DNA of 64,000 nt from Wenyingzhuangia gilva (GTDB lineage: Bacteria > Bacteroidota > Bacteroidia > Flavobacteriales > Flavobacteriaceae): positions 248,001 to 312,000 of the forward strand of contig NZ_JAUMIT010000004.1 of the NCBI RefSeq assembly GCF_030519655.1, in the 5' to 3' direction. Below, one piece after another: positions 52,748 through 62,203 of this stretch. Below the pieces are notes generated by a model that was not told the origin of the DNA, did not search any database, and saw only the letters and a program-made list of their open reading frames with translations. Both the position numbers and the translations under genes were made by a program. Numbering within the stretch: position 1 is the first letter of the stretch; the number at the start of each line of letters is the position of its first letter.

Positions 52748-55003
52748 ATGTTTCTGTTTATTTTAAAATCAAGTGCTTGTTTGGCTAGTTTTATATTGTT
52801 CTATAGGCTTTGTTTAGAAAAAACGAGCGTACATGTTTTTAAACGATTTTATTTATTAGGTGCTTTGTTATTATCAATAGGGATTCCATTAATAACATTT
52901 ACGCAATATATAGAAGTAGAAAGATCTGTTTCATTTTTATCTACGCAAAACTTTATTTTAACCGATACTATAACTAATGAACCTATAAACATAGATTATA
53001 CATCCACTATTTTATGGAGTATTTATTTATTAGGTGTTGTTCTTTTTTTGTTTAGATTTTTAAAGAATTTATTTCAATTAAATCAAAAAATAAGAAAAAA
53101 CGTAAAATTTAAGAATAAAGAATTTACCAATGTTTTATTAAATGATTTAGTTCATCCACATACTTTTTTGAATTACATATTTCTGAATAAAACTAATTAC
53201 GAAAATAATCAACTTCCTGATGAAGTTTTATTACATGAGGAGACTCATGCTAAACAAAAGCATACCATAGATATATTATTTATTGAGTTTTTACAAATTA
53301 CATTTTGGTTTAATCCTTTATTGTATGTTATAAAAAAAGATATAAAATTAAATCATGAATTCTTAGCAGATCATGCGGTTTTAAAAAGAGGAGTAAACAA
53401 ATCTACTTATCAAAAAATATTATTAGCATTTGCTACTCCCAATAATTATATTAAAAATCATTCCTCTTTAGCAAATTCAATCAATTATTTATTAATCAAA
53501 AAAAGATTTACAGTTATGAAAATACAAACATCAAAAACAGTCTTTTGGTTTAGAAGTTTACTACTACTACCAATATTATGTGTTTTAATTTATGGTTTTA
53601 GTCAACACAAAGTAGTTGAAAAACCTGTTGAGATTCATGAAACAGAGGTTACCGAAGCTATGATACAAGAATATATAGAATTTATAGATAAATATGAAAA
53701 AACCAAAATAATTGATTTTTTAGTATATGAAAGAATAGTAGCTATCTATGAATTAATGTCAGATAAACAACGTAATACGGTTAAAAAATATCCTGACAAT
53801 ATGATACCTAGCTTGGCTAAGGTTAAGTATAAAATACCTATTGAAAATGAATTTAATCAATGGAAGAATAGCGAAAAATTTGCTATTTGGATTAATGGAA
53901 GATCAGTAAAAAATACTGAATTAGATAATTATAAAGCAACGGATTTTAAATATTACACTAGTAGTTTTGTTCATAATAATGCTAGAAGTAAAAAATATCC
54001 TCAACCATATCAAAATCACTTATACACGGAAAAAGGATTTGAAGAAACATATTTAAAATATGGTATAAATAAGTTTAGAAGATTATTTGATGAATATAAA
54101 AAACTAGATGATATAAATGATTTTGAAAAACAACTTATAAAAGTACAGTTAGAAAAGCTATACAAATCATTATCTAATCAAGATATTAAAAAATATAATA
54201 TTAAGAATCCTGCTACTTTAAATGTTTTTAAGAAAAACATTAATAAAGACACTATCCCTAAAAATATAGAGAGTTATGTACAGGCAAGAACATATGTATT
54301 GAATTTTATAAAAAAACAAGATATAGATTACCCGTTAGGTTATTTAACTCTGTCAGAAACTGAGCAAAAATATTTTAACAAACTATACAGGCTAATGTCT
54401 GATGAATATATGAAATTAAGTGAAAGTGAAAGAAAAAGTGCTCCTTTACAAATAGCTCCTCCTCCTTCACCAAAAGAATATGAATTAATAGACGGAAAAT
54501 TTCACAAGAAAAAGGTTGTAGGTACGTTTCCTCCTCCGCCACCACCACTTTCTCCACTGCCTAAAAATCCATCAAAAGCACTGATAGAATTAAAGAAAAA
54601 ATATGATGAGCAACAAGAGATATACGGTAAGTTAATAAGTTCTCTTATAAATGAGAAAAAAGGAACTACAGAAGAACTTAGAAAAGCTAGTGTGCATGTT
54701 ACAAATTTGTATAAGGAATATTCAGCGATGGCTGAAAAGGAAAAAGACAAAAGAAATAAATCAAAAGTAGAAGGGTTTCCTCCTCCGCCACCACCACTTT
54801 CTCCACTGCCTAAAAATCCATCAAAAGCATTGTTAGAATTAAAGAAAAAGTATGATCAGGAAATAGCAATATACGGAAAACTAATAGGTTCTTTTATTAG
54901 TGAGAAAAAAGGAACTACAGAAGAACTTAGAAAAGCTAGTGTGCATGTTACAAATTTGTATAAGGAATATTCAGCGATGGCTAAAAAGGAAAAAGAAAAT
55001 TAA
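52748..55003 (+). CDS. BlaR1-like M56 membrane metalloprotease with duplicated C-terminal segment
   Basis: A 751-residue protein. The first 300 residues have three or four membrane segments and the M56 zinc protease domain. The catalytic HEETH is at residues 163-167 (VLLHEETHAKQKHTIDILFIEFLQITFWFNPLLYVIKKD), and HEFLADHAVLKRG supplies a further ligand. After a membrane segment (about 267-285) comes a long, charged, probably periplasmic part. No penicillin-binding sensor domain (SxxK, SxN, KTG) was seen. Near the end two 74-residue segments starting FPPPPPPLSPLPKNPSKAL are almost identical. It should cleave or signal to the BlaI repressor; the inducer is unknown. Confidence 0.88.
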   Translation: MFLFILKSSACLASFILFYRLCLEKTSVHVFKRFYLLGALLLSIGIPLITFTQYIEVERSVSFLSTQNFILTDTITNEPINIDYTSTILWSIYLLGVVLFLFRFLKNLFQLNQKIRKNVKFKNKEFTNVLLNDLVHPHTFLNYIFLNKTNYENNQLPDEVLLHEETHAKQKHTIDILFIEFLQITFWFNPLLYVIKKDIKLNHEFLADHAVLKRGVNKSTYQKILLAFATPNNYIKNHSSLANSINYLLIKKRFTVMKIQTSKTVFWFRSLLLLPILCVLIYGFSQHKVVEKPVEIHETEVTEAMIQEYIEFIDKYEKTKIIDFLVYERIVAIYELMSDKQRNTVKKYPDNMIPSLAKVKYKIPIENEFNQWKNSEKFAIWINGRSVKNTELDNYKATDFKYYTSSFVHNNARSKKYPQPYQNHLYTEKGFEETYLKYGINKFRRLFDEYKKLDDINDFEKQLIKVQLEKLYKSLSNQDIKKYNIKNPATLNVFKKNINKDTIPKNIESYVQARTYVLNFIKKQDIDYPLGYLTLSETEQKYFNKLYRLMSDEYMKLSESERKSAPLQIAPPPSPKEYELIDGKFHKKKVVGTFPPPPPPLSPLPKNPSKALIELKKKYDEQQEIYGKLISSLINEKKGTTEELRKASVHVTNLYKEYSAMAEKEKDKRNKSKVEGFPPPPPPLSPLPKNPSKALLELKKKYDQEIAIYGKLIGSFISEKKGTTEELRKASVHVTNLYKEYSAMAKKEKEN
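54527..54997 (+). repeat. Two-copy 222-bp repeat inside the BlaR1-like gene
   Basis: Units at 54527-54748 and 54776-54997 have a period of 249 bp (83 codons). They are nearly identical at DNA level over the proline-rich start and the GTTEELRKASVHVTNLYKEYSAMA end. The high identity indicates a recent duplication or ongoing conversion. Confidence 0.9.
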
Positions 55004-55016
55004 AAAAAGATTTGTG

Positions 55017-55047
55017 AAAAAAGCGAAGTTTTAAACTTCGCTTTTTT
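55017..55047. terminator. Bidirectional terminator after the BlaR1-like gene
   Basis: GCGAAGTTT (55023-55031) pairs with AAACTTCGC (55033-55041), flanked by A6 and T7. It serves convergent genes. Confidence 0.85.
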
Positions 55048-55523
55048 TATGATTTTAAGTTTTCTAACAAATGAGTATAGTCATGTTGTAAGTCTTCATG
55101 CAGTGTACTCGTTTTTTTTTCAATATTTTTAAGTTCTCTAGTAAAAATATTTAATAATTGTTGGTTTTTAGTTACAGAAGGTTTCATCCTTCTAAGTTTT
55201 TTACAAAAATAGAGTAACAACTCAATTTCTGTTTCTTTTACGTTTGAATAACGTATATATGTTTTAACTGATTTTAGAATTTTACGAACACTTTTTTTGA
55301 TGTAGAAATAAGAAGTGGTATTAATTACTTTAAAGGCTTCATCCATCTCTATTTTAATATCCTGAATATATTCTTGTTCGTTGGCAGATTCAAAAAGTAA
55401 ATAGGTTAAAAGTTCTTTGTTCTCTTTTTTAAATTTAGAAAATCTTAAAATTATATTGATGAGGTCAATTCTATCAATATTATTTAACTCTTTTTTAAGT
55501 TGTGTAACAGTTGCTGTATTCAT
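55047..55523 (-). CDS. Uncharacterised 158-residue protein
   Basis: Not recognised. The protein is very rich in Lys, Glu, Leu and Ile, without signal peptide or membrane segment. Helices are predicted by eye through most of its length (QLKKELNNIDRIDLINIILRFSKFKKENKELLTYLLFES; DIKIEMDEAFKVI; FYIKKSVRKILKSVKTYIRYSNVKETEIELLLYFCKKLRRM), so an all-helical cytoplasmic protein is likely. It stands alone, convergent with the BlaR1-like gene. Codon use is like its neighbours. Confidence 0.75.
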   Translation of the reverse strand: MNTATVTQLKKELNNIDRIDLINIILRFSKFKKENKELLTYLLFESANEQEYIQDIKIEMDEAFKVINTTSYFYIKKSVRKILKSVKTYIRYSNVKETEIELLLYFCKKLRRMKPSVTKNQQLLNIFTRELKNIEKKTSTLHEDLQHDYTHLLENLKS

Positions 55524-55750
55524 AATCTAAACGAAGATAAAACAATTCTTTGTATAACTATAGTGTCTTAAAAATCATAAATATTATATTGAATTAATAA
55601 TTTTGGTGTCTATTTAATGGAAAAATAGTTTTTTGTTTTTAAATATTATTGTTTTGTATAAATTAGCTAAACAAGTATTAATTATATTAATACTGTAACA
55701 ACTAAACTAACTATTTTTTAAACTATTCCAGTGTGTATTTATAACTTTAG

Positions 55751-56500
55751 TTATAATGCACACTTTTTTAAAACACTTAAGAGTTGTTTAATTTGAACAT
55801 CATCTACAGAAATTTTTTGATATTCATTAATATCTTTGTTTTTTCCCATTTGAATATCTGGATTAAAATAAGTCATCTCACTTTTTTCAAATGTTTTACA
55901 TGAGGCATGGTATTCTGTAGCTTTTGTTTTGATGTAAATTTCTTCAATATTTTTATCATTAATTCCGCTTCCAGGCATGATAATAATATCTTTTTGAGCC
56001 AGTTCTACAAGGTGCTTTAAAATATTAACACCTTCATAAGCAGTGTTTTTTCTACCTGAGGTTAATATTCTGTCAATCCTTAATTCTTTAAGTTGTTGTA
56101 ACGCTTTAAATACATCATTACACATATCAAAAGCTCTATGAAAAGTACATTCTAAAGGGAATACTAATTCTTGAATCTCTTTAGTTTGATAAATATTAAT
56201 ATCACCTGAAGCTGTTAGCATTCCAAAAACAATACCATTGGCTCCAAGTTCTTTAACTTTTAAAGCATCTTGTTTCATGATTTCAAATTCGGCATCGTTG
56301 TATAAAAAATCTCCTCCTCTGGGACGAACAATTACATTTACAGGAATATTAACATGATCTAAAACATATTTAATGGTTGCATAGGATGGGGTAGTACCTC
56401 CTTCGGTAAAATTTTCACAAAGTTCAATTCTATCAGCTCCAGCTTCTGCTGCTTTAATAGCTGAAGTTGCAGAATAACAACATATTTCCAGGGTATTCAT
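55751..56500 (-). CDS. cutC: CutC-family protein
   Basis: A 249-residue TIM barrel. It starts MNTLEICCYSATSAIKAAEAGADRIELCENFTEGGTTPSYATI, with VNVIVRPRGGDFLY, THRAFD-type stretch ECTFHRAFDMCND, ILTSGRKNTAYEG and IIIMPGSGIN. The family is named for copper homeostasis, but its biochemical role is still unclear, and many members sit in carbohydrate clusters. Here it lies 7 bp after a GH43 gene as the last gene of the operon, which supports a sugar-related role. I start at ATG 56500; a TTG precedes it. Confidence 0.92.
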   Translation of the reverse strand: MNTLEICCYSATSAIKAAEAGADRIELCENFTEGGTTPSYATIKYVLDHVNIPVNVIVRPRGGDFLYNDAEFEIMKQDALKVKELGANGIVFGMLTASGDINIYQTKEIQELVFPLECTFHRAFDMCNDVFKALQQLKELRIDRILTSGRKNTAYEGVNILKHLVELAQKDIIIMPGSGINDKNIEEIYIKTKATEYHASCKTFEKSEMTYFNPDIQMGKNKDINEYQKISVDDVQIKQLLSVLKKCAL

Positions 56501-56507
56501 CAATCTT

Positions 56508-57521
56508 TTAAGGTTTATAAGGTTTTATCACCTTTAATTTATCACCAGACAAATCTATTTCAAATAGATGAGGAACTCTATGGTATTTACCATTAATCAC
56601 AGCATGGCTATGAATGGCCATTAAATTTTTTCCTTCAAAAGTCGTAAAGATCATTCCATGACCGAAATTGGGAGGCGTAATAGGATTTTTTTCTTGTATC
56701 CAAGGCCCATCTAATGTACCGCTTTCAGAATAAGCCACTCCTTGTACGTATACATCATGAATCCAGCTAGTCCAAATCATTCCTAAACGTTCAGTTCCTG
56801 TTTTAAATAAAAAACACCCGTCAGTTACCTTGTTTGGACCAATAGTACCATCTTTATTTTGTTGTTTACTCCAAGGAGAATCACTTGCTCTAAATAACAA
56901 CTTTCCTTTTCCAATAGAACCACTTAAATCAGGTTTAAGTTCAATTTTTTCTATGGTACCGTTTTCGTTTTGTAACCATTCATAACAATAAACCATATAA
57001 GGTTTGTTGTCTTTATCTATCCAAAAAGTTCCATCAAGTGTGGGCATATTTGCAGGTAAGTAAGTTTTGTCTTTCATTGGAGTGTAAGGTCCTTCTGCTT
57101 TATCGCTTACCAAAATATGGCTCGCCCTACGATCTATGATGTTTTCACCAACAGTATCAATTTTAATTTTTTCATTTGTGAATGTAGCAAAGTAATAATA
57201 CTTGTTTTTATATGAGTGAATTTCAGCAGCCCAAATCATCGGTTTAGGTCCCATCCATGAAGTTGGATCTGTTTTAGCAACTCTATATGGTCCTTCCCAT
57301 AAAGCTAAATCTTTACTTTTCCATAAATATCCTCCAGTTCCAGTCATATAATACCTCTTGGTTTTAGGATCAGCTAAAATATAAGGATCACTAAGTCTGA
57401 TCCCATTTAATGGAATATCTTTTTTGATTACTTTTTTATTTTGACCTAGACAATTTGTTGATTGAAAAAAGTAAAATAGAGAAAGGGAAATAGTTAAAAG
57501 AAATTTTATTTTCATTTTCAT
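56508..57521 (-). CDS. Glycoside hydrolase family 43 protein, secreted
   Basis: A 337-residue five-bladed beta-propeller enzyme with a signal peptide (LLTISLSLFYFFQSTNC). The general-base Asp is in NGIRLSDPYILADPKTKRYYMTG. TLDGTFWIDKDNKPYMVYCYEW carries the second Asp and the acid Glu region. GPWIQEKNPITPPNFGHGMIFTTFEG is typical of the third blade. GH43 enzymes mostly release arabinose, xylose or galactose. The Cys in FFQSTNC could be a lipobox variant, but LGQ after it suggests ordinary cleavage. It lies between the hydrolase and cutC genes. Confidence 0.9.
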   Translation of the reverse strand: MKMKIKFLLTISLSLFYFFQSTNCLGQNKKVIKKDIPLNGIRLSDPYILADPKTKRYYMTGTGGYLWKSKDLALWEGPYRVAKTDPTSWMGPKPMIWAAEIHSYKNKYYYFATFTNEKIKIDTVGENIIDRRASHILVSDKAEGPYTPMKDKTYLPANMPTLDGTFWIDKDNKPYMVYCYEWLQNENGTIEKIELKPDLSGSIGKGKLLFRASDSPWSKQQNKDGTIGPNKVTDGCFLFKTGTERLGMIWTSWIHDVYVQGVAYSESGTLDGPWIQEKNPITPPNFGHGMIFTTFEGKNLMAIHSHAVINGKYHRVPHLFEIDLSGDKLKVIKPYKP

Positions 57522-57529
57522 GTGTTGGT

Positions 57530-58417
57530 TTATTTCAGTTTATCATTAAAAAAATCAATAGTTCTCTTCCAAGCTAGCGTAGCTGCTTTTTCATTATAAC
57601 GAGGAGTGGTGTTGTTATGAAACCCATGATTTACATCAGGATAAAAATAAGCTGTATGTTCTATGTTGTTTTCTTTTAAATTGATTTCATATGCTGGCCA
57701 ACCGGCATTTACACGTTTGTCTAATCCTGCATATTGCAATAATAGAGGTGCTTTAATAAGTGCTGTTTCTTCAGCAGAAGGTTGTCCACCATAAAATGGA
57801 ACAGCAGCTAAAAGTGTTGGAATTTTTACAGCCATCATATTAGAAATCCATCCACCAAAACAAAAACCGACCACGGCAATTTTTCCGTTACAGTTAGGAT
57901 GTCCTTTTAGATAATCATAAGCAGCAATAAAATCTTCTAACATTTCATATCTATCACGTTTTTGTTGTAATGCTCTACCATCATCGTCATTTCCGGGATA
58001 TCCACCTAAGGGACTTAGCGCATCGGGAGCAAGACTGATGAAATTTTCTAAAGCCGTTCTACGTCCCACATCTTCGATGTAAGGATTTAAACCTCTATTT
58101 TCATGAACCACAATTACACCCGGTAATTTTTGATCATGTTTTTTAGGAATAGAAAGCAATCCTTTTATAGTACCACCTCCTTTGGGTGAATGGTAAGTAA
58201 TATAATCAGAATTAATATTAGGATCATTTTTGGCTACTGTAATCGTATCGGTATAGTTGGGAGAAATAAAACTAAGCAATGAGCTCATGGTAATTCCACC
58301 AACAGCATACAACGATAACTTTTCTAAAAACTGAGAACGATTGATTTTGTTATGTGCGTAAGCGTCATACAAATGAAATACTTCTTGATTGATGTCTTCT
58401 TTTTTAAGGGAACTCAT
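57530..58417 (-). CDS. Dienelactone hydrolase family protein with N-terminal membrane/export segment
   Basis: A 295-residue alpha/beta hydrolase. The catalytic Cys is in AVVGFCFGGWISNM, the Asp in LLQYAGLDKRVNAGWP, and the His in YPDVNHGFHNNT. The N-terminal 50 residues (NRSQFLEKLSLYAVGGITMSSLLSFISP) form an export or anchor segment like the Tat-type starts of relatives, though without the twin arginine. It lies 8 bp upstream of the GH43 gene in a carbohydrate operon, so it may remove an ester group from the glycan; this is inference. Confidence 0.87.
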   Translation of the reverse strand: MSSLKKEDINQEVFHLYDAYAHNKINRSQFLEKLSLYAVGGITMSSLLSFISPNYTDTITVAKNDPNINSDYITYHSPKGGGTIKGLLSIPKKHDQKLPGVIVVHENRGLNPYIEDVGRRTALENFISLAPDALSPLGGYPGNDDDGRALQQKRDRYEMLEDFIAAYDYLKGHPNCNGKIAVVGFCFGGWISNMMAVKIPTLLAAVPFYGGQPSAEETALIKAPLLLQYAGLDKRVNAGWPAYEINLKENNIEHTAYFYPDVNHGFHNNTTPRYNEKAATLAWKRTIDFFNDKLK

Positions 58418-58492
58418 AGATTTTAATTTTCCATTAAAATACCTAATAAAAAAAGGCTATCAAAATTTAATATTCTTCTTTAGACCAAAACT

Positions 58493-61400
58493 TTATCTAA
58501 CCAAAGTAGCTCCCATTAATCCTATCACCAAATCGTTAGAATAGGTTTCTAGTGTTAATGATTTTAATTGTTTATGCTCATTTAGAGGTAAATCTAATAA
58601 TTGAGCAGCCCCACCATCAATTTTATTGGTTCCATTCTTTTTTAGTACTTCATAAGAATCCATATGCCAATCTCCCGTTTTTAAATACAAACGAGGAGGT
58701 TGCGGTTTTCCTGTATTAAAAGCAAAGCCATCTTGATAATAATCTTGTTCTATAGGCCACCAATTTTCTGGACTGATGAGTTCTAATTTGTCTGAACTTC
58801 CATCGGTATAGTTAACAGTTATAATTCCATTCACCATTCTGGTTTGCATATGATGTGCAGATCCAGCCATTAACAAATAAACATGTTTGGCATTTCCTTG
58901 TAAAGGAATGTTTACAGATTCAGGGTAATTATCCCACTGAGAAGTAAATACAATATTATCCGTAGGCTCTCCTAAAATGTTAAAAGGAATTCCTTGTGGA
59001 GAAATAATTTGATTGTTTTTTCCTGCTTTGGCAATTATTCCTTCATCATTAATTTCCTCCGTTTCTTTGTAAGAACACCAATCTCCAATTCCTTGTACAG
59101 GAATACTAAGTGTTGGATAAGGAGAACGAGGAGCAAAATATTGTTCTTTAAAAATATTAACAACCCTATCGTTATAATAATTTTTTAGGTTGATGGTTTC
59201 AAAAACAGTATTGGCATTGGATTTTACATTCCAGTTTAAATAAGATTTTTGATGTTGAGTTTCTTTTGTTGTAATTGTTACTGGATTGGTTCCTGGCAAT
59301 AAAAAATTGTTTGGAATTTTGATATTTTTAGAAATACCATCATTATCGATACTTATTTTCTCTTGATATTTGTTGATTTTAACAGTTCCATTAATCAATT
59401 TATGTGTATTATTTTTTAACGCTATTTGAAAATCATCATCAGTTTCTTTTTTGATGATTTCAATAGGTGAAATGATATTTAACTGAATAGGTTGCCACCA
59501 TTGATATTCTCCCTGTTTTAGTTGTACAAATAAAGTCTTGTTTCCAACTGATGATTTTAACTTTAATTGAATATCATTTGTGTGTTTTTCTATGGTTGAA
59601 AAAACATCTTGAGGATTAAATAAATTTATGATTTTAGCCTTGTTAAAAGGAATTTTTATGATGTCATTTGTAGTTACGGTATAATTGTTTTTGGTTGAAT
59701 TAAAGTCAGAACCTCCCCATGTGATTTGAATATCAAAAGTTGAATCAATGGGTGTTTTGATGATAATTTGTGGTTGGCCTACGGCATTTTCTTTATTTTT
59801 CCATTCAACCTTTTTTCCGTTTACATTTACGTTCTCAATTTTTTCTGTTTTAACATTTAACACCAATTCTAAATAAATATCGGTGTTAAAGTTTGTGGTG
59901 ATGTTGTAGACATCAGTATTTTTATTTTGTTTGTAATCAATATTGATGTCTTGGGTTTTCATGGCTGCAAATTTCCAATCTAAAGGCCAACCTGGAGAAA
60001 TTTCTATTTTTTTATTGATGATATCTGGTTTTACCCCAAACAAACCTTCTACAAAAGCTCTAGAAGCCACACCAACAGGATCAGCAAAATCACGATACAA
60101 TTCCCCTCTAAAAGCATCAAAATGTGATAGCTGCCCAAAATTTCCCGGAGAACTTCCCATGTACATATAATCGTACATGGTTCCTTTCATCAACTTAAAA
60201 GCTTCATTATTTCTTCCCGATTTCCAATAGGCTAGGGCAGTGTGTAAAACTTCGGCCATGGCTACATTGTTAATAGACCAAGTGTAGGGCATCCAATTAC
60301 TGGTTGATAAAGTGTACAGATTTTCTTGTGTTTTATCATTGGTGTAAACAGGAATATGTGGAATGTTGTCATCTACATATTTTGTTGCTTGATATGCTTG
60401 AAAAGGATTGCTAATTTCTTCATCAATAGCGTGATAAATGGTCCACAAAGCAGGAGTAGGGTGGACTAATTTTTTTCCTAATAAATCTTGATATTCGGCA
60501 TAAGTTCCCTTGTTTTCTAGCCACAAACGTTTGTTAATGGCTTTTAAAATTTTATCAGCTTCCTCTTGATAAGGAGTAGGATTTACATCAATAAGTTTTG
60601 CCAGTTCTGCCGCTTGTTTGTTAGCACTATAATTGTAAGCAGATGCATGAGTAACCGCTCCTCCACTATATTGTAAAGCATCACTAGCCCAAATAGCTGC
60701 ATAAGCATTGTAAAGCCCATCATTATCAGGATCAAAATTTCTTTTTTCCCATTCTAAATGTCTTTCTATTACTGGCCAACTTTCTTTTAAAAACTCCGTA
60801 TCACCTGTCCATTTAAAATGCCATAACAACTGGTTGATAAACACCAAATTCATGTCGTAATGATGAGGTTTACTTTGTTTGTTTGGATTTCTACTAATGT
60901 ATCCAGAAGTAAAAATAGAAGTACCTTTTTCTTCTTTATTTCTGGCTAAATGTGTTTTCGGATCAGCCACTACAGGTCCACTTTTAGGATCGGTATATTG
61001 TGCCGCAAAATAACCTCTAAAATGTGTTTTGGCTCTGTCGTGATTTCCTAACCAATCGGCAGCATAAGCACCTCTCCAACCTGGTAATGGCATTCTCCAA
61101 GCTACGGCTCCATGCATAAAATAAGATTCAGTATCCCAAACAGCATCGGCAGCAGTTGCCAATTGAGCTCCAGCAGCATTTAAATATTCATCGGGAGTGT
61201 TCATCCAGAATCTATCCGCAATTTTTTTACGAATTTTATCAGTTTTGTCAAACAAACTTGGCATTGATTTATGCGTTACAGGGTTTCCTGTATCAGGATT
61301 GTAGAGCATAAAATAACTTTCTTTTGAATGACTAAACTCAAGACTACCCATGACAACTGGAGCATCAGATTTTTTTGATTTTAGTAATTCATTAGGCGTT

Positions 61401-62158
61401 TCTAAATGATGAGCATCTCCAATTTTTAAAGAACTATTTGTAGGAACAATTCCTGCAATTCTTTTTTTTGTGATGAGTTTATTATTGTTGATTTCATCAT
61501 TGTTAGGTTTAGCATTTTTAGGAAGTTCCCTGCCTTTGCTGTAGTATAAATGAAAAGTTCCATCATTTAAATAGATATCATTTTCAACACAGTTTTCTGC
61601 TTTTAAATAAAAGTTTGATTCTGGATCTGCTCCTAAATCACCTTCTCTAGAAAATCTTTTTCCAGTAGCTCCACCAAAAGTCCAAACTAACTTTACATCC
61701 TCAGGAATATTATGAGAATTTACTTTTAAAATCATTCCATCAGCCTCTTGTAAGGCTAATAATTCTAAATCTAAGATTCCATCTTTTAAAATAGGATCTG
61801 TAATGCTGTATTTTATAGCCCCAGCACCATAGGTCATTTTTATGTTTTCAGTATCAATTAGCCAAATGGAAGTATCATTATTTGCTAATCCTAACTTTAG
61901 CGTTCCACCATAACGAGTCATGTACAATCCAAATTCAGGCAAATCACCTGCTTCTACACGAAAGCCTGTATTGGTTCCGTATAGAGCGCGGTTGAATCTT
62001 TTTTCTCCATTATGAATCACAAATTCATTCCCCTCAGGATGATAACGAAGTTCACGAGTTTGATTACGCCAAGTTTTCTGTTTTTCTATGGGAGCCTTTT
62101 CTGAGTTACAAGAAATAAAAATAGTTGCTGCTAAGAGAAAGAAAATATGTTTTTTCAT
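58493..62158 (-). CDS. DUF4450-like large lipoprotein, probable six-hairpin glycosidase
   Basis: A 1221-residue protein with lipobox Cys17 (ATIFISC). After a beta-rich N-terminal part (RELRYHPEGNEFVIHNGEKRFNRALYGTNTGFRVEAGDLPEFGLYMTRYGG) comes an (alpha/alpha)6-barrel-like middle (ESYFMHGAVAWRMPLPGWRGAYAADWLGNHDRAKTHFRGYFAAQYTD; WHFKWTGDTEFLKESWPVIERHLEWEKRNFDPDNDGLYNAYAAIWASD). The last 450 residues are again beta-rich. I believe this is the DUF4450 type seen in Bacteroidota polysaccharide loci. Its substrate is unknown. It lies 45 bp after the partial glycosidase gene, with the same direction. Confidence 0.75.
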   Translation of the reverse strand: MKKHIFFLLAATIFISCNSEKAPIEKQKTWRNQTRELRYHPEGNEFVIHNGEKRFNRALYGTNTGFRVEAGDLPEFGLYMTRYGGTLKLGLANNDTSIWLIDTENIKMTYGAGAIKYSITDPILKDGILDLELLALQEADGMILKVNSHNIPEDVKLVWTFGGATGKRFSREGDLGADPESNFYLKAENCVENDIYLNDGTFHLYYSKGRELPKNAKPNNDEINNNKLITKKRIAGIVPTNSSLKIGDAHHLETPNELLKSKKSDAPVVMGSLEFSHSKESYFMLYNPDTGNPVTHKSMPSLFDKTDKIRKKIADRFWMNTPDEYLNAAGAQLATAADAVWDTESYFMHGAVAWRMPLPGWRGAYAADWLGNHDRAKTHFRGYFAAQYTDPKSGPVVADPKTHLARNKEEKGTSIFTSGYISRNPNKQSKPHHYDMNLVFINQLLWHFKWTGDTEFLKESWPVIERHLEWEKRNFDPDNDGLYNAYAAIWASDALQYSGGAVTHASAYNYSANKQAAELAKLIDVNPTPYQEEADKILKAINKRLWLENKGTYAEYQDLLGKKLVHPTPALWTIYHAIDEEISNPFQAYQATKYVDDNIPHIPVYTNDKTQENLYTLSTSNWMPYTWSINNVAMAEVLHTALAYWKSGRNNEAFKLMKGTMYDYMYMGSSPGNFGQLSHFDAFRGELYRDFADPVGVASRAFVEGLFGVKPDIINKKIEISPGWPLDWKFAAMKTQDINIDYKQNKNTDVYNITTNFNTDIYLELVLNVKTEKIENVNVNGKKVEWKNKENAVGQPQIIIKTPIDSTFDIQITWGGSDFNSTKNNYTVTTNDIIKIPFNKAKIINLFNPQDVFSTIEKHTNDIQLKLKSSVGNKTLFVQLKQGEYQWWQPIQLNIISPIEIIKKETDDDFQIALKNNTHKLINGTVKINKYQEKISIDNDGISKNIKIPNNFLLPGTNPVTITTKETQHQKSYLNWNVKSNANTVFETINLKNYYNDRVVNIFKEQYFAPRSPYPTLSIPVQGIGDWCSYKETEEINDEGIIAKAGKNNQIISPQGIPFNILGEPTDNIVFTSQWDNYPESVNIPLQGNAKHVYLLMAGSAHHMQTRMVNGIITVNYTDGSSDKLELISPENWWPIEQDYYQDGFAFNTGKPQPPRLYLKTGDWHMDSYEVLKKNGTNKIDGGAAQLLDLPLNEHKQLKSLTLETYSNDLVIGLMGATLVR

Positions 62159-62203
62159 AAATGGAAATTAATATATTGATTGGAGTTGATAGAAAGTTAA
62201 GAA

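Noticed and set aside
52748-55003. Beta-lactam resistance sensor
   Set aside because: The protease pairs with a BlaI-type repressor, but no penicillin-binding motifs or beta-lactamase gene were seen, so resistance is not supported.
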